Assembly: GCA_018287875.1 (NCBI GenBank)
Contig: JAGVVL010000013.1
Span: 2,170,001-2,234,000, forward strand
From: Nigrospora sphaerica
Lineage: Eukaryota; Ascomycota; Sordariomycetes; Amphisphaeriales; Apiosporaceae
Direction: 5' to 3'
Length of the DNA stretch: 64,000 nucleotides
Below the pieces are notes generated by a model that saw only the letters and a program-made list of their open reading frames with translations, did no database searches and was not told where the DNA came from. The translations under genes were made by a program, and so were the position numbers. Of the stretch, positions 20,865 to 37,108 are shown piece after piece (position 1 is the stretch's first letter; the number at the start of each line of letters is the position of its first letter).

Positions 20865-23800
20865 GTTGATGAATGTTTGGGCTTGAGTGGCTGCTAGATG
20901 CTGAGAGGCCGGAAGCTGATGGGAAGACTGAGTGAGAGTGAGAGTGGGAGAGAACTGATGATGATCTGGAGAGGAAAAGACCGGCCTTTCGAGGGAGATG
21001 TTCGGGGTATTTATCCTGTATTCAACTGCCCATCTCGACCTTCTCTCTTGTCTGGCTCAAGCACCCCGTTCGCACCGGACGTGAGGGGAAATCACAAGCA
21101 AGACGCCCGGCCGAGTGAGAACCCCTGGGCTTGCCGGTCGACTTGACTTTCGCATCCTGCGCGGTGATAGCAAAGCCAATGATGACTTCGATGCGAATGC
21201 AGCCGAAGCCACGGGCGAGGCGGCGGTGGTGACGAGACGAGGATAGCCCCTGAGCCGCTACTGGCGCTCGCTTTCCTGCGCCGTCTTCCATGTGGCTGCA
21301 ACGCATCTTGTCGAGCACCGTGGTCGTGATTCGATGCCGGGCCGTAGCAGACCCCAACCGGCATCGGTGTAGCTTGCGCTTGGTGCTTCCTGAACGTAAC
21401 CCCATACACCATGTAACCTCGAAGCATGGTTCGGATACCCTGAGAAAGCCGACAGGAAGCATGGATAGTTCGGTGTCTGCACGAGGAGGAGAACACCGAC
21501 CCTCCAGGAAAACGATGGGAGTGGTTGACGCCGAGATCTAGGTGACCACTCGTCGGCCGGAAGTCAATTCGCCGTATGAACACGCCACACCCGCATACGG
21601 CGGGGGAGAGAGAGAGAGAGAGAGAGAAAGAGGACCCTGGCGGACTCGTTTTCCCTAGACGCACCAAGGGAAAAGGCCGAACCCCCTCCCCTTATGACGC
21701 CTCAGGGGCGTGGACGGGAGAACGCCGCCGTGGGGAATCCGTTGCCTGGTGCTCACAAGGCGCTCAAGGCCTCGTGGCTCTGGCCCATACGGCGGGTAGA
21801 TGGCCATCATGGACGCCGTAGACCCTTCAAGGGGTTGCAAATGAGACTTGGGTGTCGATGAACGGCTTGTCATAGTTGCTTGTCCAACTGCTACCCCAGG
21901 TCCTCAGCCTTAACAGCAACCTTAATCCCCAATCGTGTCACAATGAAGCTCGAGTCATAAACACCAGCCCGCATACCGAGAGGCACAGAGTTGCGGGGAA
22001 GTTGCCATCACCCCGCAGACTTGCGCCCTATCTTTGGCCAGAGCCAGAGCTAGAGGATGCCAGCAGAGACTCGGTACTGCAAAGCGTTATACCGGTCGTG
22101 TACGTGCAGTGTAACCAGCCCGGGGGCGGCAACGGCCTCGGCGGAATGCAAAAGGCGAGACGGCGGTTGGAGGGCAAAACGGCGTCGTCGGAACCCCAAT
22201 TGAACTAGCTTCAAGGGTTCGATATTGGGGCGTTTGCCTCTCAACACTGCAGGTAAGAAATCCAGCCTCGGCCGGGGCGCCGACGGATCCGTTCCAGCCA
22301 GAGCGACATGCGGGTTTGGGACCTGCGACTGGAGCTTCCCGAAAACCTTTCCCACTGCACGCTATAGTTTCCGCCGTTTTCTCGAAGTTCTGGCGACTCG
22401 GCCCGTCGTTGGAAGTGGCCCGTGGGGAGAAGATAGGGAGTCCGCGCTGGGGCTGGTGTTGGATCTGGCGATGCTTCGAATCCAACCGGTTAGTTTAACC
22501 TCGCAGGCCGCGGCCAAGACGAAGGGTCCGGAAGCTTCGCATCCTGCCCATGGGGGCGGCCTACCCTGTGTAACAGACCACTAGGTTGTTAGACGCAGCC
22601 TCTTGCATGCCACGGTGTAGACTTTTGCGACGTTGAGCTCGGTGTGACGCATGCGCGCAGCCACAAACTATCGCCGGCAGTTGGCGGACCAACAAGATCC
22701 AGGCATTGACACCCGTTGCCGAAGCAGGTAGGCCCCAGGTCCGGCATCAACAGGCCAACCGCTATTTCCAAGAGACCAGATCGTGACCGTCAGAGGGCAA
22801 TCTATATAAACCCACCTCGTCAGACCGGATCACTCGGGGGTTCAGCCGTCACCAATGCCCCCGAAATGCGGGGCTGCAAATCCGGGGCTCAGATAGCGGG
22901 CCCGGCGGAGGGCCGCCCCGGCCCGTTTAGGTAAAGTACAATGAAATGCTCTTCACACGATCCAATCGACGCGGGCATTCGGGACCTGCCGCTATCAACC
23001 TTGTGTGCCCCCGGGGCCTGCGTGGCCAAATGCTGACCCGGGCTTAGCACCGAGTCTATGTGAACCGGGACTCACTCTTCACCCGGTGCCGACATCCAAG
23101 CGATGCCCGACATCCACGCCGTCAAGCACCATCAGGGGTCGTGGGCGTATCCCTCAACGCGCCCTTATCTACTAGATCCAAAAACACCACCGAGCTTCTC
23201 CTCACTCTTCCCGACCATCCCGGTGCTGTCCCGCCAGTGTCTGGCTGCGTCAGCGTTATGAATCCTGGACGCGTCACCTCTGACCGCGTCTCACCCGCGT
23301 AGCCTTGAGCCTCCAGTTTCACGGTAACCTCCGCACCGTTGTCAAGTCATCTCGGGACCCGGGTCATGGGCCGCGTAGGAAGAATCTCAAGTTTCCCAGG
23401 CATCCAAGACCGAGATTCAAGCCGCCACCGTCCTTCTAGAATTCCCTCGGGCTCGCAAACACTGCTCTTGCTGATCAAAGGAAGTGAATCTTCTGGTCAA
23501 GACACTCCCCTCTCTCAATGTGCGCCCCTGTAGCCGAGCAATCCACGCTCCAATGTTGTTTTGGGTGGAATCGACTCAGCAAATTATCCACCACTATGTT
23601 CATAAGAGATATTGAACGGTATATGCGGGGATGTCAAGGTCGGTGCCAACGTTGAAAACGCAACGAGAGAGTCGAGGCCGGCAGGACGGTATTCACGTCC
23701 GTACGCCCGGCTTGAAGCTTCCACCTTATCGGCGAGCGGCACTATAAAAAAGATAGTACTTGCTGACCAGGGCCATCATCCCTCGCCGGTAGGAATCCGC

Positions 23801-24063
23801 CAACGTAGTAACCATCGTATTTGTTCAAGCATCAGTCTCTGCTGAGTAGGGTCTGGCTATTAGGCCGAGTTGGTGCCTTGCGAGACGGTATTACAAGGCA
23901 GAGTTCGGGAGTTGCACCTCAAGCTCAGTAATGCGCTGCTCTCTTTAGGACCAGAACAAATTCCTCTGATAATTCGCCTGGTATAAATCATGACGCCATA
24001 TCTCAGGGGGCAGCCTGCAGCCCGAGCACTGAAAACAGCCTCTGCCCGCTTCAAGACCCATGG
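20865..24063. other. 3.2 kb gene-free interval
   Basis: No gene is supported. It begins with the promoter of the calpain-like gene. A (GA)11 run lies at 21606-21627. From about 22.6 to 24.0 kb the DNA has many stop codons in all frames and no terminal repeats. I saw no clear transposon remnant. Confidence 0.55.
21606..21627. repeat. (GA)11 microsatellite
   Basis: Uninterrupted GA dinucleotides in intergenic DNA upstream of the calpain-like gene; seen directly. Confidence 0.95.
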
Positions 24064-26424
24064 CTAGAACATACACTCTTTGAGCTTTCCTGTGCCGCCG
24101 AGTGTATACTCTATCCATCGGGCTACACCTCTCCGTCCAGCCACGAGCACGGTTCCGGGGTTCATAACATGACACCCCTCGTAGGTGACGCAAAACGGTG
24201 GTGCCGTGGCGTCGACCAGGACCATGGAGGTTGGCAATGGGTACAGATGCAGAGCCGAGGCGTAATCCCAATGGACTGGACGGATGGATTGTCTGAACGG
24301 CGCCAAGTAGCCCTGGTCCAGCAACGTCTTCACGAGTTTCCGCGCCGCTTGTACGTCATAGGGTACGTCTGGCGCAGTGGGTTTCGCCGGCGCCGAGTCG
24401 ACCTCCATGGCCTCTTCGACCGGCGGCTGGTCATTCAGTGCTGCGGTACTGGGCATCTCGGCATCGTCGGCTGCGGGGCGGTCCTCCTTGGACGACTTAA
24501 GCCGCACAGCTGTGCGTCGCAAGCGGGCTGATACATCGTCGCGGAATATAACGATCTCGTGGGCCGGACCGAAGATGGATATCCTTGCTGGGTTCGTGGT
24601 CCAAACAGCCTCGCCTCCATATTTTACGCCTGGTTCGGCGTTGGCAGAGACGAAGGCCCTCCGTATGCGTGAAGTGAACATCTCAGGCACGGGTTTACGA
24701 GGTAACGGCACGGCAGCGCCCGCCGAAAAACTCGACGCCCATCCATCATTGTCGCCCGGAACGAAGACGAAAGTGGCAGACTGCAGGAGAGTGGGGAAGT
24801 CAGAAAGCACCGACGCAAGGGAGTCGAAATACTCCTTATATTCCACGCTGCCGCCGCTGGCGCCGTCACCGGCCATGACGGCATGCTGCGTGAAGTTGCC
24901 CGTCAGTACGAAGGTCATGGGCGAGGACCCTTCGGGCTCGGCAGAATACGAGGTGAGAATCTTGTGCAGCGCCTGCAGAGCACGTGGCTGGTCCAGATTC
25001 AGCTCGCCGAGGACAATGACCCGGCCGCGGCTGGGCGTACCTGAATCTTGCACCGAGGTTGGCGGTATCAGGCGGTTCTCAAGCTTGCGCATCTTGGAGC
25101 CTACTGCCCGTTCGCTGCCGACGCCTAGGAAATCGATCCAGCCAAAGCCACCTCCAACGGTGTGGTCTTGGGCCCCATCTGGTCCGTTGACGCCCAGGGC
25201 TGCTTTCCGTTTCTCGCAGGGGGGCTGCCCGATAAAGAAGCACTGGAACCGACCCCCAATCATCCCTCCGATGCCACTACTCGATCCCAGCCCTTTACCG
25301 ATGGATTCCTCCTCTTCTTCGTAGACGCCATCCGCCAGAACGATCATTCCGGGGGTGAACCAGGCCGAGTCCTCCGGTATCGACTTGGCATGTGATACGT
25401 CCAGGGAGATGGTGCCCGTCAGGTCACTGATGGTCAAAGTCCCCGTCGGTGACACGGACAAGAGCCCGAGGAGCATGTGTTGGCTGCCGTGGCGGCCCAG
25501 TAAGTTGGCTATTGGCGTGATCTTATGTGTCTGCTGGGCAGTGAGGAGGGTTGACGAAGACCTGTTAAGTGATGATCTCGCCCCCTTGGTCAGAGCGACG
25601 GCCGAAGTCTGGAAAGACTCATTTCGCAGCAGTCTCTGGTGGATGACGTTGTATCTGTTGCGGAAGAGATTGGTCTTGTGCGAGGCCGGTGGCATGAGCG
25701 ATGCTTTGGACGAGTCTCTTTCGAAGTGTTTTTTGGTGACGTTGTAGATCATGCGCGGTTGGTCGTAGGCGCCGACGACCTTGAGCCATCTGCGGGGATC
25801 GTTCAAGCCTACCTCGTCAGCGTCCTCGTCCACCTCCAGCGTCGACAGCCCGAAGCTCTGTTGGCTCTCCTCTCGCGTCAGCGCCGCCGCGGGCCGTAGA
25901 CCAAGGCGCGTGTTGGTGAAGTCGGCTTCTTGGAGAGGCTCGATAGCAAGACTGTTCTGGCGACTCAGTTCTCGGCCGGTCACGACCCTGCCCCCATGCA
26001 TATTGCTCTCGAGGGTCTTGAGGATGTCCTTCAGCTCGGGACTCGTGCCGTCGACAATAACACCCCCGTTGCGGTTCTTCCATCCTTTGGCAACCTCCTC
26101 CAGCACCTTCTCGGCCAGGCCCTCCTCGCGCCATCCCGATCCGCAGTGGCGTCCGATAAAGGTCGCTAGTTCTTGGAGAGCGGTCGAGGTGAGGGTTAAG
26201 CTGTGTTTCTTGGTGAAGGTTCTGAAAGCCAGCGGTCTGAGGGTCGCAGGCGGCAGCAGAATCGGCAGGATGGTGGCCTTGGATGGCGCGACGGAGAAGG
26301 GCTTCAAAGTGTGGGCTGGGGTTCCGAAAGCCGGCGACGAGGACGGAATCTGGCTCGACGATGGCGGGTTCGCCGTCGACTTGGCGGCGAAGATGGAGGG
26401 CGCTTGGGGCTTGCGGGCCTGCAT
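24064..26424 (-). CDS. dpb2: DNA polymerase epsilon subunit B
   Basis: A single open exon gives 786 residues from the ATG at 26424 (MQARKPQAPSIFAAK). The frame is open 70 codons further upstream, but that part is Arg-rich and has no ATG, so I take it as leader. The N-terminal region (about 50-130) has the helical domain of Dpb2 (LRTF-like FRTFTKKHSLTLTS). The central OB-fold follows, then the inactive calcineurin-like phosphoesterase domain with VIVLGELNLDQ, FVLTGNFTQ and FVPGDNDGW. The C-terminus ends in the typical MNPGTVLVAGRR segment. Dpb2 is the essential second subunit of leading-strand polymerase epsilon and contacts GINS during helicase assembly. An Ala/Pro/Glu-rich insert near residues 670-710 is lineage-specific. 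It is divergent from the small gene that starts at 27058. Confidence 0.93.
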   Translation of the reverse strand: MQARKPQAPSIFAAKSTANPPSSSQIPSSSPAFGTPAHTLKPFSVAPSKATILPILLPPATLRPLAFRTFTKKHSLTLTSTALQELATFIGRHCGSGWREEGLAEKVLEEVAKGWKNRNGGVIVDGTSPELKDILKTLESNMHGGRVVTGRELSRQNSLAIEPLQEADFTNTRLGLRPAAALTREESQQSFGLSTLEVDEDADEVGLNDPRRWLKVVGAYDQPRMIYNVTKKHFERDSSKASLMPPASHKTNLFRNRYNVIHQRLLRNESFQTSAVALTKGARSSLNRSSSTLLTAQQTHKITPIANLLGRHGSQHMLLGLLSVSPTGTLTISDLTGTISLDVSHAKSIPEDSAWFTPGMIVLADGVYEEEEESIGKGLGSSSGIGGMIGGRFQCFFIGQPPCEKRKAALGVNGPDGAQDHTVGGGFGWIDFLGVGSERAVGSKMRKLENRLIPPTSVQDSGTPSRGRVIVLGELNLDQPRALQALHKILTSYSAEPEGSSPMTFVLTGNFTQHAVMAGDGASGGSVEYKEYFDSLASVLSDFPTLLQSATFVFVPGDNDGWASSFSAGAAVPLPRKPVPEMFTSRIRRAFVSANAEPGVKYGGEAVWTTNPARISIFGPAHEIVIFRDDVSARLRRTAVRLKSSKEDRPAADDAEMPSTAALNDQPPVEEAMEVDSAPAKPTAPDVPYDVQAARKLVKTLLDQGYLAPFRQSIRPVHWDYASALHLYPLPTSMVLVDATAPPFCVTYEGCHVMNPGTVLVAGRRGVARWIEYTLGGTGKLKECMF

Positions 26425-27057
26425 TGCGACGGAAAACGGCGGGCGCGTGCTTCTCCGGATTCTATGTAGGTATCGCTTTCTTCCTGGCCTCGATCGGGGC
26501 AGTGAGGCAAGCGATGCTACGGGTTGTCGTCGCCTGCTTCTCTGTCCAAGGCTGTAGTACTCATGGGGGTGGATTGGGACAGTGCAGGCCTGTAGGTTTG
26601 CAAGACGCGTCTGACGCGACAAGAGCCCCTCCACGGCGCGCGTTTAATGGGCAACGCCTCCCGGTGGGGGATCCCCTGCAATCCAGATCTATCAGACGAA
26701 AAGCTGCACCCGGATGGGCCCTGGGGCAGCGAGGCGCCCACACTGAAGGTACACGATGGATGTACTTTAACAGGTACTGAGATCCATTACTCCATCCATC
26801 CTCCACCTTACGGCGGTGTGTTAGTACTTGCACTTGTACAGGCAGCCGGGTCTAGCAGCAGCCCCGTTCCACTACGTCAGCGTACTGTGCAGGAGATCCA
26901 TTCCCTCGAGCTCTCACAGCTTCAATCGAGTATCCTCCATCCAGCCCGGGATGCGGTTTGATTTGGAATTTGACGACACAATTGGTATCGCGACACCCGT
27001 CTCCAAAGACACCCAAGGTTGAACCAAGGAAAAGACGCTATCCAGTCCTTTTCCGCC
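26425..27057. promoter_or_regulatory. Divergent promoter between dpb2 and a small mitochondrial-type gene
   Basis: These 0.63 kb separate two oppositely transcribed genes and must hold both promoters. No clear TATA box is visible toward either gene. Lower-GC DNA lies around 26750-26950. Confidence 0.5.
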
Positions 27058-27924
27058 ATGCTCCTCTCTCGACTGCGACCGACGCATGGTCTCTGGGGCC
27101 TACCAGTGCGGCGCTTCGTCTCGACACTCTCAACAAACCCTCACATTGTAAGTACTGCCTTCCACTGGATCCGTCAGACATCCAGTGGAGAGCCCGTCAA
27201 TACGATGCATCCTGCTCACTCCAAACTTGCCCCTGCTTAGAAGGTCTTCCCTAGCCCCATTGGCAGCGGTCATCTCCTCACATACCTCAACACCGACCCT
27301 CCGTCGCCGGAATTGGCAATCGGTAGCACCACTGCCTTGCCACCCACGCCGCGGTCATTTACCGAGAACCACCAGTTTCTCACCATTCTAAACGAGGTAC
27401 TCGAAAAACATGCCGCACAGGACCCCTGGTTGAAGAGTCAAGCGCAAGCTTTTGCGGGGCCCGGCGGCGCTACACTGGGCTCGGGCGGCGCTTTCTTCCC
27501 ACAACAGCGCAAACAGAGGGGCACACGGAGCCATGCGTCGGGGCTCGGTGCCGGAGGCGGCGCGGGAGGCGGAGGTGGAGGCGGCGCGAGTGCTCAGGGC
27601 GGAGCCGGGGGTGCCGGCGTCGGCGGGCATGTGCATATGAGCGACCTCCGGAACCCCCCGGACTACGGAAGGATCGCCTGGCCCGAGGACATACTCGGCA
27701 GCATCGAAGTGGATGGCAGCGGAACCATTGTGGGCGAATTCCAGCCCAGCGGCACGTACCGGATCGTCACCAACGAGGGGATGTAAGTTCCGTCTTCGTT
27801 CACGGCGCTACAAGGGCTCGGTCCGGGCTGACACTGACCGCTCTCGTACAGATTGGGCTTGAGTGACTTCATAAGAGCAAAGCTCATTGAAAGGCTTGAA
27901 GAAGAGGAGCGAGGAAGAGCATAA
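27058..27924 (+). CDS. Conserved uncharacterised protein, probably mitochondrial
   Basis: Three exons (27058-27147, 27241-27782, 27852-27924) give 234 residues. Introns of 93 and 69 nt have GTAAGT donors; the junctions are phase 0 and phase 2. The N-terminus MLLSRLRPTHGLWGLPVRRF is basic, without acidic residues, and amphipathic, which suggests a mitochondrial presequence. A Pro-rich segment (SPIGSGHLLTYLNTDPPSPE) follows, then a helix, a Gly/Ala-rich spacer (about 115-145), and a conserved-looking C-terminal block with HVHMSDLRNPPDYGRIAWPE and GLSDFIRAKLIERLEEE. I do not recognise a named family. The C-terminal block looks globular and is the best place to seek homologues. The start is the first ATG with a suitable presequence. 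Confidence 0.75.
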
Positions 27925-32962
<5,038 letters not shown>

Positions 32963-33551
32963 CAGCGGTCCCCTCAAGGGACTCGGGTGATGCTTGGCCG
33001 TGAGGCCCGGGACGGGGCTTGCCTAGCGATTGGTTTATTCGTCATGCGGCCGTTTGGGTGGGCGTGCCGGCGGGACACGCTCTCGCTTGTTCTTCGTGCA
33101 CAGGAAAGGCCCAGCCGGCCCTTGCCACGTTTATGGGTTGAGGGAAATTCACATATGCGACGGAGTTACAGGGAAGATACACACGGAAAGGAAACACATG
33201 AGTGGAGTTTGCTATACCCCGGGGGAACGGTTGGTCAATCGAAGTGAGTGCTTGGCTGGTTTGGTTTACAGCGGAGGGTACGGGGACAGGCCTCGAATCT
33301 CGAGTTTGGGCGCGAGGGGAGGACATGGACGAGGTCCGGGCATGTTCATTCGCAGGTAGCAAGGGCGGACAGGGGGGTCGGGGGATGCACTGTCGTTTCC
33401 ATGAATTGATGACTTTTGTGTTACGTCTCAGTTGGGCAGAAGAAACGCCCGCCCTCGTCCCGTCTTGTGCCTCGCCTGGGCGACATTGGGCGATACGGGC
33501 GATACGGGCTCCGGGTTCGGGCGTCACGAGTCATGAGTCTCATGTGACGTC

Positions 33552-33574
33552 GTGGCCGGAACGATTCCGGCCAC
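33552..33574. promoter_or_regulatory. Palindromic element, copy 1
   Basis: A perfect inverted repeat with 10-bp arms (GTGGCCGGAA and TTCCGGCCAC) around CGA. It contains CGG-N7-CCG, the kind of inverted triplet pair bound by dimeric Zn(II)2Cys6 regulators. It lies about 0.85 kb upstream of the dioxygenase start. Confidence 0.45.
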
Positions 33575-34069
33575 TGTCGGAGGGGGTCGGTCAGGGCCGG
33601 CTTGTGGTGGAGACGGGGAACAGTTTCCATTATCTAACCCACGGCGTTATGTTTGGCGGGCGTTGCCGAACCGACAACACCAAGCCCGCGCTCGCGAATG
33701 CGTATTCATCACCTTTGTCGCTTCGCACGTCCGCGTCATGGACCAAAGCATCGTGCCATTTGGCCTGTGTCCCAGAAGTGATTCGGCCATCGTGGGGCTT
33801 GCGCGCCCGTGGCGTCGCAGGGCCAAAACGCTATCATCGGCCGGTGTACTTTGGCTGCCTAACCTTCCCGATGCCGTGATGGGCCCTCATCGCCGACCTC
33901 GTCCAAGATGTGCAAACCCAACATGATGATGGCACCAATGATGAGCAGCCTCTTATTCGTTTTCGGGCTCTCCCCGGCTGGCATTCGCCAAGTTCGCTTT
34001 GGTTGGGTCGGAGGAAGGAACTACGGCGCCACGTCGGCCGTCCGACCCGCCGACAGTGTTGGAGGTTGA

Positions 34070-34088
34070 GGCCGGAACGATTCCGGCC
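34070..34088. promoter_or_regulatory. Palindromic element, copy 2
   Basis: Same core as copy 1, GGCCGGAA-CGA-TTCCGGCC, with 8-bp arms. Together with two flanking bases it is identical to copy 1 over 21 bases. It lies about 330 nt upstream of the dioxygenase start, a usual promoter distance. Confidence 0.5.
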
Positions 34089-34418
34089 ACGATGTATATC
34101 AGCGCGGCTGTCAGACGAAACGTGGTGGTTGGGTTTTCCTCCTCGGAATCACAACAGCAGCTTTCCCCTCAGTCTCTCGGCCGCCACCATCACCCCCGAA
34201 AACCAAATCCGCCAAAGACAACCGGCGCTCCAAGGGGCCTCGTGTCGCAAGTGTAGCACGCCCGGGCTCACCTCATCGGCGCCAAACTGTTATATCTCTC
34301 CTCGTTGCACCGCACCGTACCGCACCTGCCTTCTCGGCTTCCCTCCTGTCCCTTGGCCTGCCCCAAGTCCACCCATACATACCTACATATCCCATCTCCT
34401 CCCCCCCTTTTCCCATCA

Positions 34419-36452
34419 ATGACGGCCCCGACCTCCTTCCCCGTCCTCACGGACGCGCGGCCCGACGACACGTCGCTCCCGGCCTTCATGGTGTCGACGA
34501 CGCGGGGGTTCCTGCCGCGCGGGGAGCCGCTGGCGGAGCTGCCGGCGGCCTTCGCGCCCGTCGAGGACCTGCTGCGGCGCATGCCGGTCAAGACGGCGTC
34601 GGGGGAACCAGGGCTCCTGGCGCACGGCACCTTCGGCGACGCCGTGCTCGCCGAGCTGCCCGACCTCACGCCCGCCGTCGAGGCGCACAAGACCGACCTC
34701 GTCCTGCAGAACGCCCTCTACCGCGACTACTCCTTTCTCGCCTCGGCCTACCTGCTCGAGCCCTGCCACCAGCGCTTCCTCCGCGGCGAGGGCTACGGCC
34801 TCGGCCGCGACCGCCTGCCCCCCGTGCTGGCCCGCCCCATTGCCCGCTGTGCTGAGCTGTAAGTCCCGCGCCCCTTTCCTTTTAATTTTATTCCCCCCCT
34901 TCTTCCCTTTCCGCCTTTGGTCCTTCGGCCCCCAAGCGAAGAAGGCTGCTTGCCATGCGGTGGTCGGGGTTGAGGGTTCACCTACCGCCCCTTATCTCTT
35001 GACCTCCCCCCCCTTCCCCCTTATCATCTCCTGTACATCTACCCACTCTCCCTCCCGCTCTCCTATCTTATCATGTTCACTCGTGGACTGCCCCGTCTCC
35101 CCTATCCTGACGTGTACATTCACCATGCCCCTACTCGTCGGTCTATGCCTTCCATCTTGCACGCTTCACATTCATGGCATGCCATACCCATCATACCCAT
35201 CATACCCATCATACCCATCATACCCATCATACCCATCATACCCATCATACCCATCATACCCATCATACCCATCATACCCATCTTACCCGTCATACCCATC
35301 ATGTCCCCCATGTTTCTATTCTCCCTTGACACCACACCCATTGGTTTATCATCGTCACCATGGCCTTCTCTTCTTCTTGCTTCTTTCTACGGCATAGACC
35401 CATGCCAAGACCACCCGTGACGGACTGACGCCCCTTCTCTCCGCAGCTGCGGCTTCAAGCCATTCATGGAGTACGCCGGCTCGTACGCGCTCTTCAACTA
35501 CCGGCTGGAGGACCCGGCGCTCGGGCTGGCCTACTCGAACCTGCGGCTGATCCGGGCGTTCGAGCACGGGCTGGACCCGACGTCGTCCGAGGCCGGGTTC
35601 GTGCTGACGCACATCGCCATGGTGGCGCACTCGGGGCCGCTCATCGCGGGCACGGTGGCGGCGCTCGGGGGCGCGGGCCGGCGGGACCGGGCCGCCTTCA
35701 ACGGCGGCATGGAGCAGATGCTCGGCGCGCTGCGGGCCGTCAACCGCGCCATGGAGGGCATGTGGGACGTGTCGAAGCCGCGGTCGTACACGTCGTTCCG
35801 CACCTTCATCTTCGGCATCACGTCGCAGAGCATGTTCCCCGACGGCGTCGTCTACGAGGGCCTCGGCGACGACGAGGCGCCCCGCCACTTCCGCGGCGAG
35901 TCGGGCGCCAACGACAGCATGATTCCGCTCTGCGACAACTTCCTCGGCGTCGCCATGCCCGACACGCCGCTGACGGCCATCCTCAAGGACTTCCGCTCCT
36001 ACCGGCCGGGCAACCACCGCGAGTTCCTCGAGTGGGTGGCGGCCGAGAGCGAGCGCGCCGGCGCCCGCGACTACGCCCTCGGGCTCGACCGGCCCGCCGT
36101 CGACGCCGCCGACGCCGACGCCGACGCCCGGCTCGAGAGCCGCCGCCTCTGGCTCCAGATCCAGAACCAGGTCCGCGACTTCCGCTGGCGGCACTGGTGC
36201 TTCGCGCGCGAGTACATCCTCAAGCAGACGTCGCACCCCACGGCCACGGGCGGCAGCCCCATCGTCACCTGGCTGCCCAACCAGCTCGCCGCCGTCATGG
36301 AGGACATGGTCGAGGTCTACAACCAGGTCGGCGGCCGCGAGGGCCGCCTCGGCCCCGCCGTCGACGACATTATGGACCTCGTCCAGCGCCAGAAGGAGAC
36401 CCTCCACAAGGAGGTCACCAAGTTCTGCGCCGAGAGGGGTGTCGCCCGCTAA
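34419..36452 (+). CDS. Indoleamine 2,3-dioxygenase
   Basis: Two exons (34419-34858, 35447-36452) encode 481 residues. The enzyme opens the indole ring of tryptophan to N-formylkynurenine, the first step of the kynurenine route to NAD (the role of yeast Bna2). Seen in the sequence: the N-terminal helical domain with NALYRDYSFLASAYLLEPC, the core block KPFMEYAGSYALFNY, FRTFIFGITSQSMFPDGVVYEG, and the heme-pocket region RWRHWCFAREYI, whose His396 aligns with the proximal heme ligand. TATGGSP follows, matching the GTGG loop. A disordered Asp/Ala repeat (near 365-375) is an insert. The single intron is 588 nt, very long for this window, and carries a minisatellite. The splice (CT|GTAAGT...CCGCAG|C) is phase 2 and keeps the frame. 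No organelle signal is seen, so it is probably cytosolic. Confidence 0.94.
35183..35299. repeat. 9-bp minisatellite inside the dioxygenase intron
   Basis: Eleven perfect tandem copies of CATACCCAT (35183-35281), one diverged copy, then one more perfect copy. It lies wholly within the 588-nt intron, so length changes should not alter the protein. Confidence 0.95.
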
Positions 36453-37108
36453 CCTCCCCGGCTCCCCTCCCCTCCTTCCCATATACCCCCCTGCCTGTAC
36501 GAGAAAGCATATGATTTCCCTCCCACTTTACCCCAATCTCTCGTCTAGTCTTCGCGTGAACTTGAGTGTGTCGTAGCAATATGACTCCAGAGCCTAACGC
36601 CGACACGTCTAACACCTGGGTCGATCCGCCAAACCGTAACCATACCATACGTAGCGGAGACTGCCCGTCGCGTGTTGATCCATGGAGCAACCGGGCATTC
36701 AATAGTTGGCTCTATTTTAAATCCCCTTTTCGTCGCCTAGTGGATAAGGGGCTCCAACCCGGCGCGGAACCAACCACCACCATACCGCCGGAGCAGTCCA
36801 ACGGCAGAGTCAACTTGCGGGAACGAGGCAGCTAGAATGGAGTTGCCGGCACTCCACTTTAAGGGAGTGGGCATGGGACGGTGTCGAAACCGGACCAAAC
36901 AAAAAGACACGGGGTTCCATATTCATGTTCAGAATAGCGAATCAGGGCACTGCGTGAAAAGACAGGGTGGCTTGGGTTGTTCATCAATAGTATGGTGCTC
37001 AGTATTTGTCGCTATTTTAATTCTCCGAAGAGTCTATTTACCGGAGGTCCGTCATCTCGTAAGCAGCGTCATCAAAACATTATCTATCCACAAGAACCAA
37101 TCAGTCTC
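36453..37108. other. Convergent intergenic region
   Basis: The 3' flanks of the dioxygenase (plus strand) and transketolase (minus strand) meet here. No gene, tRNA or repeat is supported. A short sequence near 36737 resembles a tRNA A box but has no matching B box. Confidence 0.6.

Larger units (their letters stand above)
32963..34418. other. Intergenic: SNF1 3' flank and dioxygenase promoter
   Basis: No gene is supported. The interval contains two copies of a palindromic element at 33552-33574 and 34070-34088. Just before the dioxygenase start the DNA is strongly C/T-rich. Confidence 0.6.

Noticed and set aside
19431..20897. A 488-codon plus-strand frame
   Set aside because: Exact antisense of the calpain-like gene; Val/Asp/Gly/Ala-rich composition typical of a shadow in GC-rich DNA.
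34859..35446. Met/Gly-rich and Tyr/Pro-rich repeat proteins encoded by the 9-bp array
   Set aside because: The array is inside an intron with clear splice signals; the repeats are simple translation of a minisatellite.
35355..36482. A 375-codon minus-strand frame
   Set aside because: Antisense to the dioxygenase second exon; shadow composition.
36725..36765. Possible tRNA, from an A-box-like GCCTAGTGGATAAGG
   Set aside because: No B box and no cloverleaf pairing in the following 60 bases.
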